DNA from: Acidobacteriaceae bacterium
Lineage (GTDB): Bacteria > Acidobacteriota > Terriglobia > Terriglobales > Acidobacteriaceae
NCBI GenBank assembly: GCA_021323655.1
Contig: JAJPKO010000027.1
Coordinates: 1-64,000, forward strand
Length of the DNA stretch: 64,000 nucleotides
Direction: 5' to 3'
Shown here: positions 37,699 to 45,514 of the stretch, piece by piece
Numbering within the stretch: the first letter of the stretch is position 1
Layout of the letters: the number at the start of each line of letters is the position of its first letter
Made by a program: the position numbers and the translations under genes
Notes under the pieces: generated by a model
Seen by the model: the letters and a program-made list of their open reading frames with translations, nothing else
Told to the model about the DNA's origin: nothing
Database searches by the model: none

Positions 37699-39300
37699 CT
37701 AAGACTCCCGATAATCCAGCAACACCAACCCCACCAGCACCAGACACACAGGCCAAATATACGAAGCGATTTGAGACCAGCGCTTATCAGGCAGCCGCAA
37801 CTCCAGCCAGCGGCCCCATCCTGCCGTCGCGCCCAGCAACGCAATCGGAGTATGGCTCATCTCCGCCAGCATCTCTTCCTTGATATTACCCAGCGCGTGC
37901 TGATGGGTCAGCAAAAGGGCGCCTCCCGCCGCGCACAACAGTGGGAAGACATACGCCGCCCACCGCGCGCGCACGCGCTCCGTCTCCACCGCCCACTCGA
38001 ATACAGCAAATGCAGCAATCAGCAGCGCATAAAGCCGGTGCTGCAATACATCCGGGCCGGTAAAGCTCGCCCAGAAAGGACGCGGCCCCAGCGGCCAGTT
38101 CTCCGGATCAGCACGCAACAAAATAAAAATGGAGAGCCCCAGGAACAACAACGGCCAGTGCCGCGCACAACCCATGCGCCGCCATCGTGCCAGCAGCGCA
38201 AACAATCCTGCACACAGCACAATCAGTCCGGCCCAGTGGTGGTTATACTCGCTCCATGCACGATCATTTGCATCGCTCTGGCTTCCACCATTGAACGTGG
38301 ATACCGGAATAGCAACACTCAGCGGACTCGGCGGTGCCAGCGCCTTCAGCGGCGGACTCGTCATCCGCGGCCACTCCCAGCGCATCCGCTCCACAATTTC
38401 GTGCCTTGTTAAACGATCATGCGCCAGGTCCACCGCCGGAGGCTGCGACGTCATCGAAGCCGCCGCCAGAATCGCCGTAAAACCCAGGCCAATCTCTGCT
38501 TCGCTGAATCGCCGAAGTCGCACTAGCAGCGGCACAGGCGCACGCTCCACCTGCCGCGCCAGGAAAAAATTCCCTGCCCCAAGTCCGAGCACCACCAGCA
38601 GCAGGTACACTTTCGCCACCAGCATCACGCCGTAGCTCGTGCCATACAACCCCTGCCACGACCCCACATAAAACAGCGCCATCCCAATGCCGCCAGCCAG
38701 CAAAAACACAACTCCTGTTATCGCGAGAGAAGAAAACCTCTGCGTATATCGCGCAGCTTTCGCTTCGTCGCCCTCTCGCCGCAGCGCAAGCAGCAAAAAC
38801 GGCATCGCGCCAATCCACGCCGCCGTGCCCGCGTGATGCAGCGTCGTAAGCACCAGCAACAGCGGGCGATGATCCAGTCGCGCCGCAGCATGACTCATAC
38901 CGACAGAAGCCGTGAGCACAAGAACAGCAGGGAGCATGCAGAAAAACAGGGCCTTCCGGGAGCGTGCGCGCAGCAGCAGAAACAGCGCAGCCGCACTCAA
39001 CGCGAGCACGCTGCCCAGAAGAAAAAAATCCGCCGAGAGAACATCATGAAAGCGGAAGCCCGATCCCCCCACAAGAATGGCCGAGCTTACAGCAACGGAT
39101 AGGATTTCCGCCGCGCACAGACTCAGCGCAGCAAACGATGCCGCCCGGCGCAAGCCGCGCAGGCGCTCTCCATCCATTCCACAAGGCTGGGCGATGAAGA
39201 ACAGAAACACCACACTGCCCAGCGTCAATGCTTCCAGCGCAAGCGCTGCCGCACGCAGCAGAACAGAAAGAAGGTCGAAATCTCGAAGTAGCCAGATCAA
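37699..39300 (-). CDS. copD: CopD-family copper resistance membrane protein
   Basis: 533 residues with about 13-14 hydrophobic helices. The CopD domain shows GMSHAAARLDHRPLLLVLTT, LHHAGTAAWIGAMPFLLLAL and a GF(T)AILAAASMTSQPP segment. A further helical region at the C terminus (VLQHRLYALLIAAFAVFEW, LLTHQHALGNIKEEM) extends it beyond plain CopD. It probably moves copper across the inner membrane with CopC, encoded upstream. The start is uncertain: only TTG 39300 is available near the first helix, without a clear ribosome site. Confidence 0.85.
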   Translation of the reverse strand: MIWLLRDFDLLSVLLRAAALALEALTLGSVVFLFFIAQPCGMDGERLRGLRRAASFAALSLCAAEILSVAVSSAILVGGSGFRFHDVLSADFFLLGSVLALSAAALFLLLRARSRKALFFCMLPAVLVLTASVGMSHAAARLDHRPLLLVLTTLHHAGTAAWIGAMPFLLLALRREGDEAKAARYTQRFSSLAITGVVFLLAGGIGMALFYVGSWQGLYGTSYGVMLVAKVYLLLVVLGLGAGNFFLARQVERAPVPLLVRLRRFSEAEIGLGFTAILAAASMTSQPPAVDLAHDRLTRHEIVERMRWEWPRMTSPPLKALAPPSPLSVAIPVSTFNGGSQSDANDRAWSEYNHHWAGLIVLCAGLFALLARWRRMGCARHWPLLFLGLSIFILLRADPENWPLGPRPFWASFTGPDVLQHRLYALLIAAFAVFEWAVETERVRARWAAYVFPLLCAAGGALLLTHQHALGNIKEEMLAEMSHTPIALLGATAGWGRWLELRLPDKRWSQIASYIWPVCLVLVGLVLLDYRES

Positions 39301-39342
39301 AATTTGAACAGCAAAGAAGAAGTTATCGCGCTTCGCAGGTTC

Positions 39343-39379
39343 CCCCGTCGTTCTGAGAAGCGCATAGCGCGACGAAGGG
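39343..39379. repeat. Dispersed repeat copy between copC and copD
   Basis: On the minus strand CCCTTCGTCGCGCTATGCGC, followed by TTCTCAGAACGACGGGG, has the same CCTTCG...CTCAG(G/A)A layout as 8421-8452 and the complement of 49426-49460. It occupies much of the 100-bp copC-copD gap. Confidence 0.45.
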
Positions 39380-39400
39380 CCCCAGCGGCCTTACGCGCCA

Positions 39401-39775
39401 TCATTCCACAGTAAAAGGAATCTCCCCACGCGTAATGTGCCCGTCCGTCGCCAGTGCCTGCCAGCGAATCGTATACGCTCCCGCACTCAGCCGTACACTC
39501 TGCGCGGCAAGTTCATCCGGAGCAGCCTGCCCTGCCAGCACCAGTGTCTTCACTTTGCCATCCGGGCCAACCAGATACAGCCGAGAGTGCGCGCCATCAA
39601 TGCGTGAATTGAATTTCAGCTGGATCGCTACATGCGGCCCCTTCACCGAGGCATGCGCAGCAGGAGTAGAAGAAACCAGCACAGCGTGGGCCAGAGCATC
39701 CCTGGGCGTGAGTAGCAGCAAACTCAGCACAGCCACAAACAGCCCCATCCTCGAAACAAAACGTGCAGTCTTCAT
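39401..39775 (-). CDS. copC: CopC-domain periplasmic copper-binding protein
   Basis: About 124 residues from ATG 39775. A signal peptide (GLFVAVLSLLLLTPRDALA) would be cut to leave an N-terminal His (HAVLVSSTPAAHA), the type II Cu site of CopC. The partner His lies in ATDGHITRGEIPF near the C terminus. The single beta-barrel fold length is normal. It is followed by copD and preceded by glk by 32 bp on the same strand. Confidence 0.92.
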   Translation of the reverse strand: MKTARFVSRMGLFVAVLSLLLLTPRDALAHAVLVSSTPAAHASVKGPHVAIQLKFNSRIDGAHSRLYLVGPDGKVKTLVLAGQAAPDELAAQSVRLSAGAYTIRWQALATDGHITRGEIPFTVE

Positions 39776-39807
39776 ATCATCAGAGACGCACCGAAATTGC
39801 ATTCGAT

Positions 39808-40839
39808 TCAGGAAAACTGCACCGACGCGGCACGCATTGACTGCCCACTGATCTCCGCCGCCCGCGCCTCAGCATACGCCGCAGCACCCATCAACGCTGC
39901 GCGGCTTTCCAGAATAATGCGCACCGGAGTGTGTACCAGAAGGTCGCTCAAACGGCCCTTATCTGTAAAGGCCTTCATAAAAGTGCCGTCTTTCATCTTC
40001 TTAAGGATTTTGGGAGCAATGCCGCCGCCCAGATAAATACCACCTGTTGCCAGTGCCTTCAACACCAGGTTCCCGGCCTCCGCTCCATACGCGGAGACAA
40101 AAATATCCAGCGTCTTCGCGCACAGTTCGTTCTCGCCACTCTCGCCCAGCTTGCCAATGACGGCATTCGGGTCTTCTTCCTTCATGCGGTCGCGCAGCCA
40201 TGCCGGCTCATCCATCTTCTTCTCATCACGCAAAAAGGAATAGATGTTCTGCAAGCCAATGCCAGAAACCACCCGCTCATAACTCACGCGCCCATTCAAC
40301 TGCCGTTGTAAATAACGCAGCAGATCAATCTCCAGATCGTTGCGCGGACCAAAATCGCAGTGCCCGCCCTCTGAAGCCATCGGCACATGCGCGCGTCCGT
40401 CCCAAACCAGAATCGCCTCACCCAACCCGGTTCCTGCTGACACGAGTCCACGATTCCCCACCGCCGCCGCGTCACCCTCGCTCAGCACATAAATCTGCTC
40501 CGGATGCAGCTCCGGAATCCCATACCCATTGGCTTCGAGGTCATTGATAAGAAACAGGTGCTGGATATCGAGGTTTTTCGAAAGCTCACGGCTGTCCAGT
40601 ACCCACGGCAGATTCGTCAACTTCAGCCGTCCCTGGCGCACGGGTCCCGGCACTCCAAAACACGCCGCCGTGACCTCAGGACCACCGCTTTCTTCAATAA
40701 ACTTGCGCGCAATCACTTCCAGCCCTGCATAATCCTGCGCAGGAAACTTCTCATCTCGAACGTGCGTCAGTTCGCCCTTTTCGAACCCATACAACGCCAG
40801 GTGGACCTTCGTTCCGCCCACGTCTCCGGCCAGAATCAT
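39808..40839 (-). CDS. glk: Glucokinase
   Basis: 343 residues of the Glk (not ROK) type: LAGDVGGTKVHLALY (phosphate loop), FGVPGPV, LINDLEANGYG (catalytic Asp), GTGLGEAILVW, EGGHCDFGPR and YLGGGIAPKIL. It phosphorylates glucose to glucose 6-phosphate. Its ATG overlaps the pgl stop by 4 bp, so it is translated with the pentose phosphate genes upstream. Confidence 0.94.
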   Translation of the reverse strand: MILAGDVGGTKVHLALYGFEKGELTHVRDEKFPAQDYAGLEVIARKFIEESGGPEVTAACFGVPGPVRQGRLKLTNLPWVLDSRELSKNLDIQHLFLINDLEANGYGIPELHPEQIYVLSEGDAAAVGNRGLVSAGTGLGEAILVWDGRAHVPMASEGGHCDFGPRNDLEIDLLRYLQRQLNGRVSYERVVSGIGLQNIYSFLRDEKKMDEPAWLRDRMKEEDPNAVIGKLGESGENELCAKTLDIFVSAYGAEAGNLVLKALATGGIYLGGGIAPKILKKMKDGTFMKAFTDKGRLSDLLVHTPVRIILESRAALMGAAAYAEARAAEISGQSMRAASVQFS

Positions 40840-41633
40840 CGTTCAATCTCCAGTCTTCCTTTTCCATCTGCGCCAGGCGCCGGCAGTTGCGCCCCTGCAT
40901 TCTTGTCCAGAAGCAAAAGCAGCTTGCCGCTCTTCGGTCGAATCAATTGCGATGGAAGCGCCTCCGGATCATACGGCCCCTGCAACACACGATGCAGCGG
41001 ATCGGCCTTGTCCTTGCCGCCAATCAGGAAGAACACTTCACTCGCCTCAATCAGCACAGGCCAAGTCAGCGTGATGCGCCACGTATCTTTTTGCGGAACA
41101 TGGTTCGCCACCACAATGCGCCCCAGTTCATGGATCGCCTGCGTATGCGGGAACAATGATGCCGTATGCCCGTCATCGCCCATGCCCAACTGGACCACAT
41201 CAAAGCGCGGTACCTCCGCGCCTTCCAGCCGAAAATTGTTCCGAATCAGCGATTCATATCGCGCCGCTGCCTCTTCCGGCCCCAGTTCGCCTTCCATGCG
41301 AAACACCTGCTCCGGTTTCAGCGGGACCTTCTCCAACAGCGCTTCGCGCGTCATGCGATAGTTGCTGTCTTTGTCCGTTGGGGGGACCGTGCGCTCATCC
41401 ACCCAGTACAGTTCGAGTTTGTTCCATGGCATCGCCGCAAGAAACTTCTCTTGCGGATTCGCCAGCAACTCAAACGTGCGCTTCGGCGTGCTCCCGCCGG
41501 AGATAGCAATCCGCGCCTTCCCGCGTTGCGCCACGGCTTGCTGCACCGCCTCCAGAAAGTGCTCCGCCGCGGCATGGGCCAACGCGTCCGGCCCATCATA
41601 TACGCGATATTCGACTACAATTTTTCTCGCCAT
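40836..41633 (-). CDS. pgl: 6-phosphogluconolactonase
   Basis: About 265 residues from ATG 41633 (MARKIVVEYRVYD). DevB-type motifs: IAISGGSTPKRTFELL, LYWVDERTVPP, DVVQLGMGDDGHTASLFPHT. It hydrolyses 6-phosphogluconolactone to 6-phosphogluconate, the second step of the oxidative pentose phosphate pathway. It lies between zwf and glk; the gap to zwf holds a palindromic repeat. Confidence 0.95.
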   Translation of the reverse strand: MARKIVVEYRVYDGPDALAHAAAEHFLEAVQQAVAQRGKARIAISGGSTPKRTFELLANPQEKFLAAMPWNKLELYWVDERTVPPTDKDSNYRMTREALLEKVPLKPEQVFRMEGELGPEEAAARYESLIRNNFRLEGAEVPRFDVVQLGMGDDGHTASLFPHTQAIHELGRIVVANHVPQKDTWRITLTWPVLIEASEVFFLIGGKDKADPLHRVLQGPYDPEALPSQLIRPKSGKLLLLLDKNAGAQLPAPGADGKGRLEIER

Positions 41634-41662
41634 TTTGATCTCTATGCCATAACCCGGGTGCC

Positions 41663-41686
41663 CCCACATCTCTTGAGAAATGTGGG
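41663..41686. repeat. Palindromic repeat CCCACAT/ATGTGGG (copy 2)
   Basis: CCCACAT (41663-41669) and ATGTGGG (41680-41686) with TCTTGAGA inside the loop, forming a nested palindrome. It is preceded by GGGTGCC, as is copy 1. It sits in the 100-bp gap between zwf and pgl, inside a likely operon, so it does not behave as a full terminator. Confidence 0.7.
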
Positions 41687-41733
41687 CTCAGGGCTAAACA
41701 GAAACACGAGACACCCGTAATTTTCCTGCCACA

Positions 41734-43278
41734 TCACAACTGGTGCCACTTCCTGCCATCCCGCCCAATCAAACCATCCGCAGCCTTCGGTCCCCACGTC
41801 CCGCTGGTGTAATTCGGAAAGTCTCTCGGCTTGGCCTTCGCCCACGCTTCCAGCACCGGAGTAAACAACGACCACGTCGCCTCCACTCCATCGCGGTGCG
41901 CAAATAGAGTCTGGTCTCCCAGCATCGCATCCAGCAGCAACCGCTCATACCCGTTCGCCAAATTCACTCCAAAGGCCGACGCATACTGGAAGTCCATCAC
42001 CACCGGGCACACATTCATGTCCGGCCCCGGCACCTTTGCACCAAAGCGCAGCGAAATACCCTCGTCCGGCTGAATGCGAATCGTCAGAATGTTCGGTTGG
42101 ATCTCATTGCACGGCCCAGCGCCCGAGCGGTCAAACAGTAACAACGGAGGCTGCCTGAACTGGATCATGATCTCTGTCGCGCGCTTCGCCAGCCGCTTTC
42201 CTGCCCGCAAATAAAACGGCACCCCGGCCCAGCGCCAGTTTTCAATCTCCAGCTTGATGGCCGCAAATGTCTCCGTCGTCGAATTGGGGTCCACGCGGTC
42301 TTCTTCACGATATCCCTGCACCTGCTGACCATCTATCGTGCCCAGCGCATACTGCCCGCGCACAGTATTTTCAATCGCAATCGGCTTCACCGCACGCCAC
42401 ACTTTTACCTTCTCGCCGCGCACCGCATTCGCCTCAAACGATACGGGAGGTTCCATCGCCACAAACGAAAGCAGCTCCATCATGTGGTTCTGCACCACAT
42501 CGCGCAGCGCTCCGGCCTTCTCATAAAACGGGCCGCGGCCTTCAATGCCAATGCTTTCCGCTGCCGTAATCTGCACGTGATCAATAAAATTGCGGTTCCA
42601 GATCGGCTCAAAAATCCCATTCGCAAAGCGAAACACCAGGATGTTCTGCACCGTCTCCTTGCCCAGGTAATGATCAATGCGGAAGATCTGGTCTTCATCA
42701 AAGACCCGGTTCACATCATCATTCAGCTCTTTGGCCGACTTCAGGTCATGACCAAACGGCTTCTCAATAATGACGCGCGCATATCCCTTCTCCGGATGCG
42801 CCATTCCATGCTCACCCAGCCGGTTGATGATGTCCGCAAAGTACTCCGGCGCAACCGCCAGATAAAACAGCCGATTGCCCTGTGTACCGCGCTCTTTGTC
42901 TATCTTGTCCAGCAGCGATTTCAGCTTGGCATACCCGGCATCATCATCAAAGTTCATCGCATGGTAGTCCACCTTGCTGATGAAGTTGTCAATCGTGTCA
43001 TCCCCGTCCTTGCCGCCGCCGAACTTCAGAATGCCGTCTTTCATATCAGCGGCAAATGAAGACTTGAGGTCGCGCCGGGCCACACCCACAATCGAAAACT
43101 CGGCCGGAAGCAGCCCCTGCTGCTCCAGATGAAAGAGCGCCGGCAACAGCTTGCGCTTCGTCAAATCGCCCGACGCGCCAAAGATCACCACGACTGCAGG
43201 ATCAGGGATCCGCTCGCTGCGCCGTGCTGCCGCCCGCACATCCTCCGGCGCTACCCTTACTTCCGTTGCTGTCGCCAT
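41734..43278 (-). CDS. zwf: Glucose-6-phosphate 1-dehydrogenase
   Basis: 514 residues: the nucleotide-binding loop VVIFGASGDLTKRKLLPAL, the active-site signature RIDHYLGKETVQNI, and FEPIWNRNFIDHVQI. It makes 6-phosphogluconolactone and NAD(P)H from glucose 6-phosphate. gnd ends 3 bp upstream of its ATG, so gnd and zwf are co-transcribed. Confidence 0.97.
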   Translation of the reverse strand: MATATEVRVAPEDVRAAARRSERIPDPAVVVIFGASGDLTKRKLLPALFHLEQQGLLPAEFSIVGVARRDLKSSFAADMKDGILKFGGGKDGDDTIDNFISKVDYHAMNFDDDAGYAKLKSLLDKIDKERGTQGNRLFYLAVAPEYFADIINRLGEHGMAHPEKGYARVIIEKPFGHDLKSAKELNDDVNRVFDEDQIFRIDHYLGKETVQNILVFRFANGIFEPIWNRNFIDHVQITAAESIGIEGRGPFYEKAGALRDVVQNHMMELLSFVAMEPPVSFEANAVRGEKVKVWRAVKPIAIENTVRGQYALGTIDGQQVQGYREEDRVDPNSTTETFAAIKLEIENWRWAGVPFYLRAGKRLAKRATEIMIQFRQPPLLLFDRSGAGPCNEIQPNILTIRIQPDEGISLRFGAKVPGPDMNVCPVVMDFQYASAFGVNLANGYERLLLDAMLGDQTLFAHRDGVEATWSLFTPVLEAWAKAKPRDFPNYTSGTWGPKAADGLIGRDGRKWHQL

Positions 43279-43281
43279 AAC

Positions 43282-44196
43282 TTACTCCTGTTTTTCGGTC
43301 TTCACCGCATGGCCGCCAAAGGCGTTGCGCATAATCGCCAGCATGCGATCGCTGAAGTTGTTGTCTTCGCGCGAACGAATACGCCGGATCAGCGACTCAG
43401 TAATCACCGGCGCCGATACATTCAGATCAATCGCCTCAAACACGGTCCATCGCCCTTCGCCGGAATCGGCCACATATGCTTCCAGACCCTCCAGCGTCGG
43501 GTTCTTCTTCAGAGCATCCGCCGTCAGGTCCAGCAGCCATGAGCGCACCACGCTGCCATAGCGCCAGATCTCTGCAATCTGGGTCAGGTCCAGATTCAGC
43601 TCTTTCTTGTGGCCCATAATCGAGAACCCCTCGGCATAGGCCTGCATCATTCCGTACTCAATGCCGTTGTGGACCATCTTCACAAAGTGCCCGGCACCCG
43701 CAGGCCCCACATGCCCCCAGCCTTTGTCCTTCGCCGGGGCCAGGGCCTCAAAAATCGGCCGCAACCGCTCGACCGGCTCCTTATCACCGCCGACCATCAT
43801 GCTGTAGCCCTCTTTCAGCCCCCACACACCGCCCGACGTTCCAACATCTACAAAGTTGAAGCCCTTCGCGGTCAGCTCTTTGTACCGCCGCTGCGAATCC
43901 TTGTAATTTGAGTTGCCACCGTCAATAAAGGTATCGCCCTTCTGCATCAACGGCTCAAGTTTGGCAATCGTCTGGTCTACCGGATCACCCGACGGCACCA
44001 TGATCCACACCGCACGTGGCGCTGACAGGTTCTTCACCAGGTCTTCCAGCGATGAAACACCCACAGAACCGGCATCTGTCAGCCGCTTCACTGCATCCGC
44101 ACTAAAGTCAAAGCCGACAATCTTGTGACCGGCTTTGCGCAGACGCTCCGCCATATTGCCGCCCATCTTTCCCAGACCAATAATGCCCAGCTCCAT
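43282..44196 (-). CDS. gnd: 6-phosphogluconate dehydrogenase, decarboxylating (short form)
   Basis: 304 residues from ATG 44196, which has GGAGGAAG 4 nt upstream. Motifs: GIIGLGKMGGNMAERL (dinucleotide loop), FIDGGNSNYKDSQRR, DVGTSGGVWGL, and HFVKMVHNGIEYGMMQA (catalytic Lys). It is the short type, about 300 rather than 470 residues. The acidic residue after the second strand (VGFDFS) hints at NAD preference; this is an inference. It converts 6-phosphogluconate to ribulose 5-phosphate. Confidence 0.95.
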   Translation of the reverse strand: MELGIIGLGKMGGNMAERLRKAGHKIVGFDFSADAVKRLTDAGSVGVSSLEDLVKNLSAPRAVWIMVPSGDPVDQTIAKLEPLMQKGDTFIDGGNSNYKDSQRRYKELTAKGFNFVDVGTSGGVWGLKEGYSMMVGGDKEPVERLRPIFEALAPAKDKGWGHVGPAGAGHFVKMVHNGIEYGMMQAYAEGFSIMGHKKELNLDLTQIAEIWRYGSVVRSWLLDLTADALKKNPTLEGLEAYVADSGEGRWTVFEAIDLNVSAPVITESLIRRIRSREDNNFSDRMLAIMRNAFGGHAVKTEKQE

Positions 44197-44229
44197 ACTT
44201 CCTCCAAAAAATCTCGAAATAAAAACGCT

Positions 44230-44274
44230 GTCATCCTGAGCAAAACCGGGGGCCCACATCTCGCAGAGATGTGG
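44230..44274. repeat. Palindromic repeat with dispersed-repeat tail (copy 3)
   Basis: CCACATCTC (44254-44262) and GAGATGTGG (44266-44274) form a perfect 9-bp stem with a 3-nt loop. Just before it, GTCATCCTGAGCAAAACC is the complement of the TCAGGATGAC block found in other repeat copies. It lies between the HAD gene and gnd. Confidence 0.7.
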
Positions 44275-44282
44275 AATATGTT

Positions 44283-44909
44283 TTACCCCACACTCACCGC
44301 AAAAACACCAAATTCCGTCAACTTCGCCTTCAACTTCTCTGGGCCTTCATACACAATCCCGTGCATCCCAACGCTGGTCGCCGCCTGCACATTTCCAGCA
44401 CGGTCGTCCACAAACACAATCTCACCAGGTTCCCGCTGGAGCACGTCGCACGCTAGCCGAAACATCCGCGCATCCGGCTTCCGCAGTCCCACATAGCACG
44501 AGCTCAGGAACACACCAAAAAAATCTGTCAGCCCAAATTGCTGAATCCGAAAATCATTCAGCTCGCGCGCTTCATTGTTTAGCATTCCCAGCATCACCGC
44601 TTCGGATGCCGCAATTTCCTTCAGGATTCCCAGAGCGCTGTCCTCCAGCACCTGCGACTCGGCCTTCATGGCATCTACAAATTCCGGGACAGTAAACTTC
44701 CGCGGCTCATAAAAGACCGTCCGCGCCAGATATTCCTCAACCGGGACCAGCCCCTTTTCCCAAGCGTCATTCGCCTCCGGATGCCGCTGCTCAAACGCAT
44801 CGCGGTCCAGCCCGAAATGCGAAAGCACCGCCGCGCGCTCCTGATGGCCCCACCCATTTGTCAGCAAAACTCCGCCCACATCCCACAAAATCGTGCTTAT
44901 GGTTGCCAT
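44283..44909 (-). CDS. HAD-superfamily phosphatase
   Basis: 208 residues of the HAD-IA type. Motif I is ILWDVGGVL (nucleophile Asp, with Gly where most phosphatases have the second Asp), motif II lies near MLGMLNNEA, motif III Lys is in GLRKPDARMF, and motif IV is IVFVDDRAGN. It resembles the YihX-like glucose-1-phosphatase branch, which would fit the surrounding sugar-phosphate genes, but the substrate is inferred from context only. Confidence 0.85.
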   Translation of the reverse strand: MATISTILWDVGGVLLTNGWGHQERAAVLSHFGLDRDAFEQRHPEANDAWEKGLVPVEEYLARTVFYEPRKFTVPEFVDAMKAESQVLEDSALGILKEIAASEAVMLGMLNNEARELNDFRIQQFGLTDFFGVFLSSCYVGLRKPDARMFRLACDVLQREPGEIVFVDDRAGNVQAATSVGMHGIVYEGPEKLKAKLTEFGVFAVSVG

Positions 44910-44964
44910 TTACGCTCCCGCGCTGCATTCAAAGAGTGCTGTCAGCTTTCCACAGAGTAGAAGC

Positions 44965-45018
44965 ACCGGGCTTCAGCCCGGTGAAAAGACCGCAAATAAA
45001 GAAAGGGGCTTCAGCCCC
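44965..45018. repeat. Two tandem hairpins with GGCTTCAGCC core
   Basis: ACCGGGCT and AGCCCGGT (44965-44972, 44975-44982), then GGGGCT and AGCCCC (45005-45010, 45013-45018), each with a TC loop. Both share the core GGCTTCAGCC. They lie between rpiB and the HAD gene and may attenuate read-through from tkt-rpiB. Confidence 0.75.
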
Positions 45019-45026
45019 GGAACACC

Positions 45027-45512
45027 TTACGCCGAATGGTTCTCTGCCTTCGCTGCTTCCGGCATGTTGCGCGCCTCAATCGCTTTCACTTTATTCAGCC
45101 TGCGCACAAAACGCTCTTCCTGCTTCTGGAAGCGCGCATTCAGATACGACGACACCAAATCAAACGCCAGCGCCGGGCCAATAATTCTCGCCCCCAGCAC
45201 CAACACATTCATGTCATCGTGTTCCACGCCCTGATGCGCTGAATACGTGTCATGACACATAGCCGCGCGGACCCCCGGCATCTTGTTCGCCGCTACGCAT
45301 ACACCGACGCCGCTGCCGCATATCAGGATCCCGCGTTCCGCACGCCCCGCTGCCAGCGCCTTACCCACAGCTTCCGCAAAGTCCGGATAATCCGATGGCT
45401 CCGTGTTATAAGCTCCCAGGTCCACGACTTCGTGCCCCAGGCGCTCCAGATAGCCGCGGACCTCCTCCTTTAGAGGAAAGCCCGCGTGGTCAGCCGCAAT
45501 CACCAGCTTCAT
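45027..45512 (-). CDS. rpiB: Ribose-5-phosphate isomerase B
   Basis: 161 residues: [46 protein letters not shown] (catalytic Cys and phosphate loop), [19 protein letters not shown]. It interconverts ribulose 5-phosphate and ribose 5-phosphate. Its ATG follows the tkt stop by 2 bp, so it is part of a tkt-rpiB operon. The last 20 or so residues are a variable tail. Confidence 0.95.
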   Translation of the reverse strand: MKLVIAADHAGFPLKEEVRGYLERLGHEVVDLGAYNTEPSDYPDFAEAVGKALAAGRAERGILICGSGVGVCVAANKMPGVRAAMCHDTYSAHQGVEHDDMNVLVLGARIIGPALAFDLVSSYLNARFQKQEERFVRRLNKVKAIEARNMPEAAKAENHSA

Positions 45513-45514
45513 AT

